Origin: Cerrena zonata
Lineage: Eukaryota; Basidiomycota; Agaricomycetes; Polyporales; Cerrenaceae
Length of the DNA: 64,000 nucleotides
NCBI GenBank assembly: GCA_038087015.1
Contig: JASBNA010000072.1
Coordinates: 144,323 to 208,322 of the forward strand
Direction: 5' to 3'
Shown here piece after piece: positions 53,410-63,914 of this stretch (position 1 is its first letter; each line of letters starts with the position of its first letter). The position numbers and the translations under genes are program-made. Under the pieces are notes generated by a model, which saw only the letters and a program-made list of their open reading frames with translations, was not told where the DNA came from and did no database searches.

Positions 53410-56400
53410 ATGAGTGGGACAGATCCAGGACTAGAATCCCATCAATTGAATGGATCGACATTGAAAAATGAAGGCCAATTGAATAAATCAATCAAGTCAC
53501 CGCCTCCGATCCCTCATATATCAAATAATATTATCCCGTTATCAAATATATTAAAGTTCTATACTCAAGAAGCTTATAAACAATTACTAACTATAATTGA
53601 AAATCTATCAACCACTGTTGAATCGGAATCGGATTCTAATCGTAAGAAGAAATTTTTGACTGCCATTATTTCGTTGAGACAGGATTTTATCAAAATTTAT
53701 ACTTTAGTGAAATGGGCACAAAATTCAAAAGATGTTTCTAAATTAATCGATTTGTTAAATTTCTTAAGAAGTCAAGATTTCTATTTTGAACAATTAGGAT
53801 TTGGATTGAATGAATTAAATAGATACCTGGGTGCTCAACTACCAAATAGTGATTTATTGTCAAGTTTGGAAATTTTAATTAAAGGTAGACCTCAATTACC
53901 TTCTTATAACCTTATAAAACCTTTGAAGATTTCGACTGAGAAAACGTTGGAAGTCTTACAGGATCTAAATTTGATTTTAACTACTAGAATGGCTTTAATT
54001 GATGACTTGCCTAAAAGATTCATGAATAACTATACCATTAAAGATGGTAGAGTTATCTTCACTATCCCAAATGAGTTTGAAGTTGCTATAACTGTAGCTA
54101 ATGATTTAATAATCGATAAAATAGAAGACTATTATCAATCTCCATTTTTTTTCATATCTTTTAAATTTTTATTTGGTATAAATCCGGATACTTCACTAAT
54201 AACTCATAAGGATAATAAAGTAGCTACCAAATTACCCCAAAAATCTCACGAAAATTTGGAAAGAATCATAAATCAAGTTCTATTAAAACAAGGTTTAAAA
54301 GGTTTATACGATACTTTGCATAAATACTCAATTTCATTCAAGTTATATTTAATTGCAAGACAATTGAAGGAATTATCAACTAATAGCAAATGGAAAAATT
54401 CCATTCAATTCAAATATCAATCTTCTTTAATCATCATTAATTATTGGTCATCTCATTACCTTTCGAGAAATTGGAAATCATTTATAGAATTGGGAATTGA
54501 CAAAAACTATAATTTAAATTTTAGATGGTTCAAAAATGGTAGATATAGCACAGACCATCATAACAAAGATTCTGAAAAGGATAGTACTGGTATGTTTTCT
54601 GAAAGTATACCGGGATTTAACTCTAATGATGATGAGGAAGATTTAAGTGTTGATTTGATTTTAAACATCATCATTAATAAACATTCGGAATCTTCGATTT
54701 CAAATATTTATTCAAAATTGTTAGAACTATTACCTGAAGATTCATGTTCAATACTATCACCTCATCAACTTCTACTTAATTTAACTCCAACCAAAAAAAC
54801 CATTTTTGCCATAAATCCATTAACTGGATTCTTCTATTTCATGGACCCTTCTCCAATTCAAAATTATATCACTAAGAGAATTAATAGTCAACCTTCAATA
54901 ATAAAAAATAAAAATTTCATAACTGAAGATGATATGATGAATAACGTTGTGTCAAATTTAATTCAATTAAAATTAGAAACTTTAAATAAAGAAATCAATA
55001 ATAAATTAATAACAACCGAATGGATATCAAACAACATAATTCATTTGAACGATTTGGAAACATTAAAGTTATTTGAGTTTGATATAAATGAAAAAGAACA
55101 ATCAAATAATAAAATTCAGTTTTATCGTTGTAAAAATTGGCCTTCTAGCTGGTTTTTAATTAATCTTATTGCTGGATTAACTTCAAAAACATATTGGTGG
55201 GTTGCCAGAATTAAATCGATCAAAGGTGAATGGAAAATTCAATGGGTCGAAAAATTGAAGGTGAATGATGATTTAAGTTATGAATTTTTCGACGATTTAT
55301 CCATTACTTGTTCTAATAAAATAATCGATCATATGATTACTGAAGAGTTACAAATAAGAAGTTCGAGATTCTTGAAAGTCGAAAAAAATGCTACAGATGT
55401 TTTTAAATTACCATTGGACAAGAATATTGATTCAAACACCATCTACGAATCAATAATAATGATTCATAATCATGGTGAATTCTTACCTCTTAGCAATTCA
55501 TCAAATAGTTTGTTTTTGCTAGTAAAATTAACCAATACCAATAATGTCACTCAAATGAATTTAAGACTTATGGGACATATCAAAAATTTACCACTAAACG
55601 ATAATAGTAACGATGACTTTTCTAAATTGAGTTTACTGTTTAAAAAAGATATGTTTGAAATTGTTGACTTAATCGATTTGACCTCAAGAATGAACGATTC
55701 CGAACACGATAATAGCAACAACAAGTTGTTATTAGACAATTTGTTTAACAATTTAAACAAATTAAATCAATTAATAAAATTGCTTGAACAGTTAAACAAA
55801 ACCAATATTGAGATCATTCAAAATCAAATCAATGAAATTTCTATAAAAATAAATCCAATTTACTCGACATTCAAATTGGTCTTACCTGAACAAGAAAACG
55901 GATCAATCACAATATTAACAGACAAAGATGAGTTGAATGAAGTCAAGATAATGGTTAAGTTTTTGAATCAAAATTCAATAGAAAAGAAAAATACAATGAT
56001 TGGATCTATTAAATATTTGCAAGAGCTTGTCCCAATCCTTAAAGCTTTGCGTGCAATCCAAACCCATTTAATCATAAACAACTCAATGAAATTGTCGAAT
56101 GGACTTCAAAAATTACAGTTTGATACCAGACTAGAAAATCTAAACACAATCCAATTTGTTTACACGATAAATTCCATCAATCCAAGTAACCCCAAAAAGG
56201 TTGCCAAAGACCGAATATCATTATGTTTGAATTTTAAAATGAATAAGTTTGCAAAAAAAGAAAAATTATTAATCAGATTATCGATGAAGGATAATTTGAA
56301 CTCAAGAAATTTGAAGTTCAAAAAACTATTCGAGTCTATTTTCAAATCGATTAATGAGTTTGATGCAAGCTTGTCATCTGTCAATAACACAAATGGATCG

Positions 56401-56541
56401 ACAAATGGGTCAGCGAATGGAAAAACACCTACAACTACCTTGATGAAATTCAATTATGATTATCTATTAGATTCAATTTTACTTGAAGATATGATGATGA
56501 GAATTGCAGACTGTTTTTTGAATTATTTTGCCAATAATTGA
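53410..56541 (+). CDS. MED14: Med14 (Rgr1), Mediator scaffold subunit
   Basis: A 1043-residue central subunit linking Mediator head, middle and tail. The N-terminal Med14 domain is clear: IPLSNILKFYTQEAYKQLLTII, RQDFIKIYTLVKWAQNSKDVSKLIDLLNFLRSQ and LPNSDLLSSLEILIKGRPQLPSY. The rest is long, Asn/Lys/Ile-rich and weakly conserved, as in other yeasts (Saccharomyces Rgr1 is 1082). The frame is intact over 3.1 kb. Confidence 0.92.
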   Translation: MSGTDPGLESHQLNGSTLKNEGQLNKSIKSPPPIPHISNNIIPLSNILKFYTQEAYKQLLTIIENLSTTVESESDSNRKKKFLTAIISLRQDFIKIYTLVKWAQNSKDVSKLIDLLNFLRSQDFYFEQLGFGLNELNRYLGAQLPNSDLLSSLEILIKGRPQLPSYNLIKPLKISTEKTLEVLQDLNLILTTRMALIDDLPKRFMNNYTIKDGRVIFTIPNEFEVAITVANDLIIDKIEDYYQSPFFFISFKFLFGINPDTSLITHKDNKVATKLPQKSHENLERIINQVLLKQGLKGLYDTLHKYSISFKLYLIARQLKELSTNSKWKNSIQFKYQSSLIIINYWSSHYLSRNWKSFIELGIDKNYNLNFRWFKNGRYSTDHHNKDSEKDSTGMFSESIPGFNSNDDEEDLSVDLILNIIINKHSESSISNIYSKLLELLPEDSCSILSPHQLLLNLTPTKKTIFAINPLTGFFYFMDPSPIQNYITKRINSQPSIIKNKNFITEDDMMNNVVSNLIQLKLETLNKEINNKLITTEWISNNIIHLNDLETLKLFEFDINEKEQSNNKIQFYRCKNWPSSWFLINLIAGLTSKTYWWVARIKSIKGEWKIQWVEKLKVNDDLSYEFFDDLSITCSNKIIDHMITEELQIRSSRFLKVEKNATDVFKLPLDKNIDSNTIYESIIMIHNHGEFLPLSNSSNSLFLLVKLTNTNNVTQMNLRLMGHIKNLPLNDNSNDDFSKLSLLFKKDMFEIVDLIDLTSRMNDSEHDNSNNKLLLDNLFNNLNKLNQLIKLLEQLNKTNIEIIQNQINEISIKINPIYSTFKLVLPEQENGSITILTDKDELNEVKIMVKFLNQNSIEKKNTMIGSIKYLQELVPILKALRAIQTHLIINNSMKLSNGLQKLQFDTRLENLNTIQFVYTINSINPSNPKKVAKDRISLCLNFKMNKFAKKEKLLIRLSMKDNLNSRNLKFKKLFESIFKSINEFDASLSSVNNTNGSTNGSANGKTPTTTLMKFNYDYLLDSILLEDMMMRIADCFLNYFANN

Positions 56542-56699
56542 GTTTGAAATTGAAAATTTAATAATTAATTGACTGAAGTTATCAATCTGTATAATAATAG
56601 GAATATTTATTTGTACATATTCTTTTTCGTTTTTTTTTGCCTCTTTTTTTTTTTGCAATTTATATTTCGCTAAAAAATTCAAAGCGTTGCAAGTGTGAC

Positions 56700-58487
56700 T
56701 TATGAAAGAGTAGCCCAAGTAGAAGCAATCGATAAGAAGATGGCAATGTATATAATGGAAATTACCTTGAAACGTTCAAATGATTTTATTTGGGTCGAAC
56801 AGATTTTAATGTAAAAAGAGCTAGGTAAGATGACACAAATTAAAAAGCAAATAGAAGCACCTAATATACCAATAATTTTTTCAAATTCTGGGAAAAGAAT
56901 TGCTAATAAAACAAATAATGCATTAACGGCAACTCTGTTGAAGAATTTTGTAATTTTACCTGGAGCTGATACTTCTTTATCGACTCCAAATAATGAGTCT
57001 AAACTTGAAATTATTGGTTTAGCATTTAAAGGAGTTTTAGCTAAAGGAACAACGCAAATCAACATACTAATTAAAGGATAACACCAAGTAGGATAACCAG
57101 CAGTAGTTAAAAGAGTGTTAGTGACTTCGTTACTGCAAAGGTGGCCGAACATGAAAAAGCCTATAATTGCCATTGAACAATCAGCAAGTAAAGTAATGAA
57201 ATAAGTTGGAATCAAGGTTCTAGTGAATTTATGTGGATGACGCATATCCATTTTTAAATTAGGGTAAATAGCATGACCACCAAAAGGAGCTGCGATGATG
57301 GATAAACCTTTTAAAAGATCTAAGATAGAGTTTGGGTATAAATTAGTTGGCATTACTTGAAGCAAAGAACCAGGGGAAGAAGTTTTCAAAAACCCACAGA
57401 TTAAGACTAGGATAATGATTGAAATAGTTGACATAATACCAAATAATGAGAAAATTGAAAGGATAGGTAAAGGTAAGAAAGTAAATGGAGTAAGAACGAA
57501 AAAACTTAAAATCTTCAAATTAGTACCAGTTAAATAACTTGGAGAGTTTTCTGAGGCTAATAATGCAAAAAGAGAATCACTGAATAAAATAATGAGTGAA
57601 ACACCGGCACCTAATAAATCGACAGTGAAAATCAAGGAGATGATTAGTTTAGCAATAGAACCATAAGCAGCGTAACCCAAATCAGCATAAGTCATTAAAG
57701 TTTTATCGGTATCCATGATTCTTGAGATTAAAGTAGCAGTCCAAAAAGAAGTCAACCCACAACCAATTAAGAGAGGAAGACCCAAGAGCCAACCGGCTTT
57801 CAATAAACCAACGGGCAATGCTAATAATCCAACCCCAATCATGATATTAATTGAATTAAAGATGGTTTGAGGAGCAGTTGATTGACCTTCCAATACGGTA
57901 ATGACATTACCATCTTTGTCTTCAATTTTTTTCAAATTAAAATGAGAAGCAGTAGTGGCTAAAGAAATAGAAGTACGGAAACTTGAAATAGAAGGAGATG
58001 GGTTGATTTTTTTAGTTATTGGAATCCCAGATCGGTTATTTTCATACTGAGAATTTTGTCTTGAACGGTTATTCATAATATCAATAATATCATCTTGATA
58101 GAAAACATCATTGTTATAAGAAGCTTCAGAGTTTGCAAAATACCGATTTCTATTGGAAGCGTCGTGAATAACTGTACTTAATCGTTCACCCCTCGAAGAA
58201 GGCATCATTAGTTCCGGGTCAAAAATTTCATCTTCAACTTCATCATCATTGCTTGGACTTTCAAAGAAGGACCTTTTCTTATGGATCTCATTATCCAATT
58301 TCGAAGCAGCAAACGATTGGGCTCTAGTAAAGGAGCTGGCAAAATTATGCAACGAATTAACTCCTCTAAATGAACCAATTGGGGTATCTAAAAACGTATG
58401 GGAATGTTTCCGGGAAAGCAAATTCGAATATTCATTTTGATTCTCAGTCGGACTGAAGGACTCATTAAAGGACTCCTCTTCAGACAT
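56700..58487 (-). CDS. AVT1: Avt1-type vacuolar amino acid transporter
   Basis: A 595-residue AAAP-family permease. The ATG at 58487 (MSEEESFNESFSP) is used; the frame is open three codons upstream from a TTG. A hydrophilic, Ser-rich N-terminus of about 200 residues has many likely phosphorylation sites. About eleven membrane spans follow, beginning with STAPQTIFNSINIMIGVGLLALPVGL, the family signature. GLSIIAAPFGGHAIYPNLKMDM and SFFGIMSTIS-like segments are typical. Avt1 imports neutral amino acids into the vacuole by proton antiport. Confidence 0.88.
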   Translation of the reverse strand: MSEEESFNESFSPTENQNEYSNLLSRKHSHTFLDTPIGSFRGVNSLHNFASSFTRAQSFAASKLDNEIHKKRSFFESPSNDDEVEDEIFDPELMMPSSRGERLSTVIHDASNRNRYFANSEASYNNDVFYQDDIIDIMNNRSRQNSQYENNRSGIPITKKINPSPSISSFRTSISLATTASHFNLKKIEDKDGNVITVLEGQSTAPQTIFNSINIMIGVGLLALPVGLLKAGWLLGLPLLIGCGLTSFWTATLISRIMDTDKTLMTYADLGYAAYGSIAKLIISLIFTVDLLGAGVSLIILFSDSLFALLASENSPSYLTGTNLKILSFFVLTPFTFLPLPILSIFSLFGIMSTISIIILVLICGFLKTSSPGSLLQVMPTNLYPNSILDLLKGLSIIAAPFGGHAIYPNLKMDMRHPHKFTRTLIPTYFITLLADCSMAIIGFFMFGHLCSNEVTNTLLTTAGYPTWCYPLISMLICVVPLAKTPLNAKPIISSLDSLFGVDKEVSAPGKITKFFNRVAVNALFVLLAILFPEFEKIIGILGASICFLICVILPSSFYIKICSTQIKSFERFKVISIIYIAIFLSIASTWATLS

Positions 58488-58547
58488 TTCCCACAACTAT
58501 AAAGAAGCAATGGTCTTCAATCGATTTCTAACGAAATTCATCATCAT

Positions 58548-59834
58548 TTAAATTAAATCGGTTAATTTCCCATTATATTTCAAACCCATTAATAATTCTG
58601 GAGAGATATAATCTTGAGAGCCACAACGAGTGGAAAGCAATTCATCGGAAGAATGCAATTTTTTCAGAAGACCAAAATCGGTAATACAAATCAAAGGATT
58701 TTCGAACTTATTTAAATCTTTGGATATATTCATTAATTCGTCAAAAGAATAATTAAGTAAGATATTTTCTAATTTGATGTCACGATGGATGATGTTTTGA
58801 TCATGGAGATAAGCAATACCAATGATTGATTCACAAATGATTCTTTTCAAAAGTAACCAATAATTTAAATTATTAAAATTAAATTTTGAATAATCAAAAG
58901 AAAATTGAAATAAATTACCACCATCACAATAATTTAAGAAAAATAATTGATCGTTATTTAATTTTAAATTATGATAATCTAAATCATTAATTTCATCTTC
59001 ATCACTCGGAATAAAAGTTGAATTAATAATTTCATCATCTTTAATTGATAAATTTATATTATAGTCAATTAAATGAATTAAACACGGATGGTTTAATTTA
59101 TATAGAATGTTTAATTCTCTTTTGATAAAAGATTTATGATTTTTGATATCGATTTTATTAACTGTCGGGATTGATATAATTTTAATTGCAATTTTTTCAG
59201 CTTCATTAACAGTATTTGTAGCACAAATAACCGTACTAAAATTACCATTGCCAATTTCTTCAGAGAACTTATAGTATTTATTTTGATGAACTGAATGAAA
59301 TATTGAATTCACATATTTTGAAGCTATTGAAATATCATTGGGGGGTGAAGGTATTTGGGTATCGCTAGATGTAATTGGGTTTGAGCTGATTCTTTTCGAC
59401 GCGGTTCCTTCTCCCAAGAGCGACTTCTTTCTGGTTAGGTTATTGGCGGTTGTTGGTTTATATTCACTAACAGTTCTATTGGAGTTAGCTCCAACCCCAA
59501 TACTGGGGGAATTATTCCGTTTCAAAACTTCAATATTATTTGGATTTCTTGGTGGGGAATTAAACCCAAACGAACCGTTATTAATGATCGGTGTTGGTAA
59601 ATGAGTGATTTTATCAAAATTCAATCTTGTAGGCGATATAATCGATGGTGATGGTGATAATTTAATCGGATCCCCAAGGCTTAGTGAGGTTGACCCATTC
59701 GAATAACCTTCAGTCTCGATTCTTAACCCACCATAGCTATGTGCCATCGGAGGTTTTTCAAATATCTTATCTTCAGAAGACCCATTATCTGACCTTTTCG
59801 TGTCCTGAAAGGAGGTATTGTTAAATTTCTTCAT
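58548..59834 (-). CDS. Ser/Thr protein kinase (Prr/Npr-like), truncated in the C-lobe
   Basis: A 428-residue reading frame. A Ser/Asn/Pro-rich N-terminus (about 185 residues) precedes the kinase domain: Gly loop EEIGNGNFSTVICA, VAIK-type IAIKIIS, catalytic loop IIHRDIKLENILL (HRD at about 350), DFG at 386 and SPE at about 411. The protein ends LKYNGKLTDLI and stops, where kinases continue with the invariant Asp-x-Trp helix. Subdomains IX to XI (about 100 residues) are absent. After the stop the same frame reads MMMNFVRNRLKTIASL before AVT1 begins 60 bp away, so the missing DNA is not downstream. An internal deletion, a collapse in assembly or a dead kinase are all possible. The N-terminus suggests a fungal Prr1/Prr2/Npr1-type kinase. 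Confidence 0.8.
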   Translation of the reverse strand: MKKFNNTSFQDTKRSDNGSSEDKIFEKPPMAHSYGGLRIETEGYSNGSTSLSLGDPIKLSPSPSIISPTRLNFDKITHLPTPIINNGSFGFNSPPRNPNNIEVLKRNNSPSIGVGANSNRTVSEYKPTTANNLTRKKSLLGEGTASKRISSNPITSSDTQIPSPPNDISIASKYVNSIFHSVHQNKYYKFSEEIGNGNFSTVICATNTVNEAEKIAIKIISIPTVNKIDIKNHKSFIKRELNILYKLNHPCLIHLIDYNINLSIKDDEIINSTFIPSDEDEINDLDYHNLKLNNDQLFFLNYCDGGNLFQFSFDYSKFNFNNLNYWLLLKRIICESIIGIAYLHDQNIIHRDIKLENILLNYSFDELMNISKDLNKFENPLICITDFGLLKKLHSSDELLSTRCGSQDYISPELLMGLKYNGKLTDLI

Positions 59835-60398
59835 TATTGTTATTGTTTGAGATGAGACTCACTATATTTCCATCCCGGTGAATGAATAGACCCACAACCC
59901 ACAACCAAGAGATTCAAATTATATTCAATAGTTCCTATTAGCTGCACCAGTGGAAGCGTCAAACCAAAGCAGTGTACCAATAACAACCTGATGAGAAAGA
60001 AGTTGTTGATAATTTTTAATCCTTTGAGAGATTTGCTATTTGAATTTGTGTGTACTGCTTTTACCGCCGTACCACCAGCGACTTTTAGTTTTACCACGAA
60101 CGGAACCTGAGATTACTCTTACGGAAGGTAAACCAGATACTTCGTTTTATACTCCACTCCTCGTTATGGTACACTACTGATAGTTGCCTACTGATGGTTG
60201 TCTACTGAGAGTTGTCTACTGATAGTTATCTACTGATAGTTATCTACTGATAGAGTATCGTGATAGATACGCCAATCAGTAGTTTTCAGGTATTTGTTTG
60301 TTTGTTGGTGCCCTTGTTAAAAGACGGCACCCTTACAACAAGTTATTGTGAGGGACATAATGGGACTATTGTACTGGGATCGTCTATTGAGAGAAAAG
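59835..60398. other. Intergenic NBA1 3' end / kinase promoter
   Basis: About 560 bp. It contains the tandem array at 60171-60256 and no gene. An ORF at 59840-60097 has no coding character. Confidence 0.4.
60171..60256. repeat. 15-bp CTACTGATAGTT(G/A)(T/C)(C/T) minisatellite
   Basis: Five to six tandem copies of a 15-bp unit CTACTGATAGTTATC with single-base variants, upstream of the kinase gene. Confidence 0.85.
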
Positions 60399-62213
60399 TT
60401 ACATAAAGCCTTCTAATACCCTAAGGGCTTTTTCTAATCTTTGAATACCAACTTCGTATCGATTTTCATCAATAATCATATCACTGGTTAATCTAGATAA
60501 AGAGTCGATAATTTTTTCAATTAATTGTTTTTCTTTAATTGGTAAGTTCAATTGGTTGAATTCTTCACCAATCACCGTACCGTTAATACTTTCTAATAAG
60601 TTGATTAAGGTATTGTAACTGAAAGGTTTCAAAGAATTTACACTATTAATCAGTTCCTTTTTATTGTGTTTTAATTTTTTCAGTTTGGCTCTTTTGGGCT
60701 TTGATTTTTGTTTTGATCTTGTAGTGCTTTCTCTTACTAATTTACCCTTCAGTGGTTTATTGACTAAAACCGGTTCTTCTATATCAGAAAATTCGTCTTC
60801 TTGTACTTCTTTCAGCAGTTCACTCAATGGTTCGGTGGGATTAAATTGTCCTTGTTCTTTTATTGAAAATTTTTCGTCGTCATCATCGTCGTCAATTATA
60901 ATCCCACTACTGGCTAATCTAGTAGAATTTTGTCTTTTGGGTAATTTTATCCTGGACGTATCTTGATCGTGATTTAAAGATCCATAGTTTTTGGTATTTT
61001 TCAATTCTTTTGGTTCTTCTTTTTCTGCAGTTTGTTTTGGCGTTGATGATTCATCTAAGCTTTGTGTTTTGTCGGTACTTTCAAGCGATGTTTTCCTAGA
61101 TAACTTCTCTTGTTCTTGAATTTGACTCGATAATCTTTGTGCCCGCTTGACTTTTTCAACACTTGGTCTGGGTGGTAAGCTTGGTTTGAACTCATTAACC
61201 ATTTCTTGTGATTTGAGTCCTTCAGCGGTTTCGTAAGTATCGGTACTAATTTCCGATCCAGTTCTTTGATGGCCTAGTTCATGTTCATTTTTATTCATTA
61301 TTTCTTTCAATGGGAACTGGTGCTTGTCTTCTTCAGGTAATTGCCTATCATCTTGTGTCGACTGCTGATGATCTTCAGCTAACCGTTTATTCTCTTCAGG
61401 TAACTGTTTATCATTTTCTTCAGTAATTGTCTTATCGTTTTCTGAGTCTGGTTGTGGTAACTCATTTTTAGAACTTCCTCCTTCTCTATAATAATCGTCA
61501 TCTTCGAAATTCTTCATTGAATTTGCACTTTCCATTAATCGGTCTAAATCATCACTGATACTTAATCTTTTACTATGTCTTTTTGTCTTTGGTATCCCGC
61601 TATTTCTTCTTTTTTTAAATTTGTCAATATCCTTTTTCAAGTCATTATTACTAATTACAATTTCACTTTTAGGACGACGTGATGATCTTGGTGGTATGGC
61701 CCCTTCAATGTTGGTCTGGTAACTTAAATTAGGCTCGTTAGTAACCCTATTACTAGTTGTATTCAATTTGCCCATTTGAATCGAGTCACTAGAAATCACC
61801 GAATTGGTCTCCTCGGTAATACTCTTTGATCGATCATGGGTATTGGATAACTTAACCGATGGCTCGTTCTGCTGATTGATTGCTTTAATCGATACTTGCT
61901 GGGCAATTTCCTTGTTGGCTTCACTATACTGGGAAAGCCCACTCATGTATGATTTCCGATCGTATGCTCCTCTCCCAGTGATTGGAGAGTCTAAATTCTC
62001 ATGAGATGATGTTGAAATCGCTGCACTGGGTGGTAATGGTGGTTGGAATCCTTGAAATTTTTCATTGACTTGATCCTTAAACGGATCACTCGATGCGTCT
62101 GATCCACCATATTCTTTTGCGTTCTCTTCTAATTGAGTTTCTTCCTTAGACTTATTAAAATTTGCATCGGATTGCGTATAACTAAATTCTGATGTATTAT
62201 CTTCCGTTTCCAT
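60399..62213 (-). CDS. NBA1: Nba1-like bud-neck polarity regulator
   Basis: A 604-residue, mostly disordered, charged protein. Proline motifs of PPRSSRRPKSE and LPPRPS type (possible SH3 ligands) and Glu/Gln-rich repeats of the EENKRLAE/PEEDKHQ kind fill the middle. The only compact part is the C-terminus: FSYNTLINLLESINGTVIGE, LNLPIKEKQLIEKIIDSLSR and RLEKALRVLEGF, which I associate with Nba1. In Saccharomyces, Nba1 binds Nap1 and blocks Cdc42 at old division sites. The assignment relies on that tail only. NAP1 also occurs in this window but 42 kb away. Confidence 0.58.
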   Translation of the reverse strand: METEDNTSEFSYTQSDANFNKSKEETQLEENAKEYGGSDASSDPFKDQVNEKFQGFQPPLPPSAAISTSSHENLDSPITGRGAYDRKSYMSGLSQYSEANKEIAQQVSIKAINQQNEPSVKLSNTHDRSKSITEETNSVISSDSIQMGKLNTTSNRVTNEPNLSYQTNIEGAIPPRSSRRPKSEIVISNNDLKKDIDKFKKRRNSGIPKTKRHSKRLSISDDLDRLMESANSMKNFEDDDYYREGGSSKNELPQPDSENDKTITEENDKQLPEENKRLAEDHQQSTQDDRQLPEEDKHQFPLKEIMNKNEHELGHQRTGSEISTDTYETAEGLKSQEMVNEFKPSLPPRPSVEKVKRAQRLSSQIQEQEKLSRKTSLESTDKTQSLDESSTPKQTAEKEEPKELKNTKNYGSLNHDQDTSRIKLPKRQNSTRLASSGIIIDDDDDDEKFSIKEQGQFNPTEPLSELLKEVQEDEFSDIEEPVLVNKPLKGKLVRESTTRSKQKSKPKRAKLKKLKHNKKELINSVNSLKPFSYNTLINLLESINGTVIGEEFNQLNLPIKEKQLIEKIIDSLSRLTSDMIIDENRYEVGIQRLEKALRVLEGFM

Positions 62214-62666
62214 CTCTGTTTTAACTTGTAGTCAATTAATATATCTTCTTCGATTTCCAAAGTAACTAATACCAATTAAATAAGTATCTAAATTTCAACC
62301 TCTGGGTGAATGACCAATTTATTAGTAGTAACAATTTGACCTTTAATGATATTCTCCGTTGTATTGGTGATTTGACCTTTTGATGTTTTTTTAACTTCGT
62401 TTAAATCATAATCCCAATTTAAGATCTGAATCGTTAAATATCAATTCTTCAGTGCCTATTTATCTTTCTCCCTAATTAGGTAGTCTGATTATGTTGGTTT
62501 CGTGTAGCCCTGAAGTTGATGGTCTTGTGGTGTTTGGAGGTTGGGAAAAAGATTTTTTCTTTCTAATGAAAAAGGCTGGCTATTACAAACAACCAGCCAA
62601 TTCTTTTACTCCATAAGCATATTCGGCATACGCAAAGGGAGAAAGGATAAACATGTCCGGGGTGCC
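62214..62666. promoter_or_regulatory. Divergent intergenic region NBA1 / mitochondrial protein gene
   Basis: About 450 bp upstream of both genes. The plus-strand frame is open from 62541 without an ATG. No element can be named. Confidence 0.35.
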
Positions 62667-63782
62667 ATGTTGAGAAGCTTCAGATGTTTGAGTACCAAGT
62701 ATTTCTCGCGGACACCGCTTAATTTGGAAACTTATACGAGACGATTGCAAAAAGTAGATTCTCGAAAAGTTACTTCTGATGGATTGGTAGACTTGATTAG
62801 AGCCAATAGAAGGCTACAATTGCAGCGGCAGGGCCATCAGAAGTCCGGTGACGATTTTTTGGGGATCACCGTGACCCAGTCCAGGACGGAGTACGAAGAG
62901 CAGTTGTGGAATGAGGTGTTCCACCGGTATCAGAAGTTGGTGGACAATTCAGTTTTGGCGAAGTATATCTTCACCGTGCCTAAACCTAGTAATATCAAAG
63001 GATTGTTCGATGAGTTTAAGGGGAAGTACCACCAAGACTTATCTGGAAAGCATATAAACGTTGAGTTGGTTAAATGTTTCATTCACTTTTTACTTGCAAA
63101 TAAAGAATATTATAATTCGATAAAGTTTATAGACTTGACAATTAATCATCCCAAAACTCATAAACTCATTCGAGCAAACTTGATCAAGGAGTCTGGCTAT
63201 ATAGGGATTGGACTCGTTTTGTTGCTGGCGGTACAGGCGCTAGCATTGCCTTTAATTCCATTCCATCAGTACTTACTCTTCAATGGTGGGATTGGATTTG
63301 CATTGGGTTACTTGTTCCTTCGATTGAATACAATCAACGAAGTTGGGAGGCTCAGCTGGAGATCGTACAAGTCGTTATTGTACCGATACGAACACCAACA
63401 CGAATTGAAACTAGTTAATAAGATTCTAACTTATTTCGAAGAGCATAATGAAATAAACATTAGAAATTTCCATAATAGTAAGGTTCGGAAAATGTCGAGT
63501 TTGAACATATTTGAACTGAACTCTTATGTGATTGAACTACCAAATAATGAAAACTTGATTTTATCTTCTTCAAGTAACCCAATCCACTCTCCCCAAGAAG
63601 AAATTGAAATTGTTCGTTTACAAAAATTTTTCAAAAATCAGTTGAATAAGAGAAAATTGGTTTTAAACGATCTACAAAGTGAATTGATCTTTCTAGAGTT
63701 CTGGCTCACTCATGGGGAAAACTTCGAATGGGTTGAACCCGACCAGGACCCGGCTGAACTAATAAGATTTATTCATAAGTAA
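62667..63782 (+). CDS. Uncharacterised mitochondrial membrane protein
   Basis: I do not recognise this gene. From the ATG at 62667 it encodes 371 residues, beginning with a good mitochondrial presequence (MLRSFRCLSTKYFSRTPLNL, basic, no acidic residue). A charged region follows, then two adjacent membrane spans (about residues 170-215, IGIGLVLLLAVQALALPLI and GGIGFALGYLFL) separated by a short loop. The hydrophilic C-terminal half has coiled-coil tendency. The topology suggests an inner-membrane hairpin protein. Its role is unknown. Confidence 0.7.
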   Translation: MLRSFRCLSTKYFSRTPLNLETYTRRLQKVDSRKVTSDGLVDLIRANRRLQLQRQGHQKSGDDFLGITVTQSRTEYEEQLWNEVFHRYQKLVDNSVLAKYIFTVPKPSNIKGLFDEFKGKYHQDLSGKHINVELVKCFIHFLLANKEYYNSIKFIDLTINHPKTHKLIRANLIKESGYIGIGLVLLLAVQALALPLIPFHQYLLFNGGIGFALGYLFLRLNTINEVGRLSWRSYKSLLYRYEHQHELKLVNKILTYFEEHNEINIRNFHNSKVRKMSSLNIFELNSYVIELPNNENLILSSSSNPIHSPQEEIEIVRLQKFFKNQLNKRKLVLNDLQSELIFLEFWLTHGENFEWVEPDQDPAELIRFIHK

Positions 63783-63914
63783 TACATGGTCAATTGTAAC
63801 CTCAAGTTGTAGTTCTCTATGTTTTTTGTTTATTTAATTTTTTTACTTTTCTGTTAGTTGAAAGAATTTTTCATACGCGAAGCAAGTCCAAACAGTGTTT
63901 ATCCAACGTTTATC

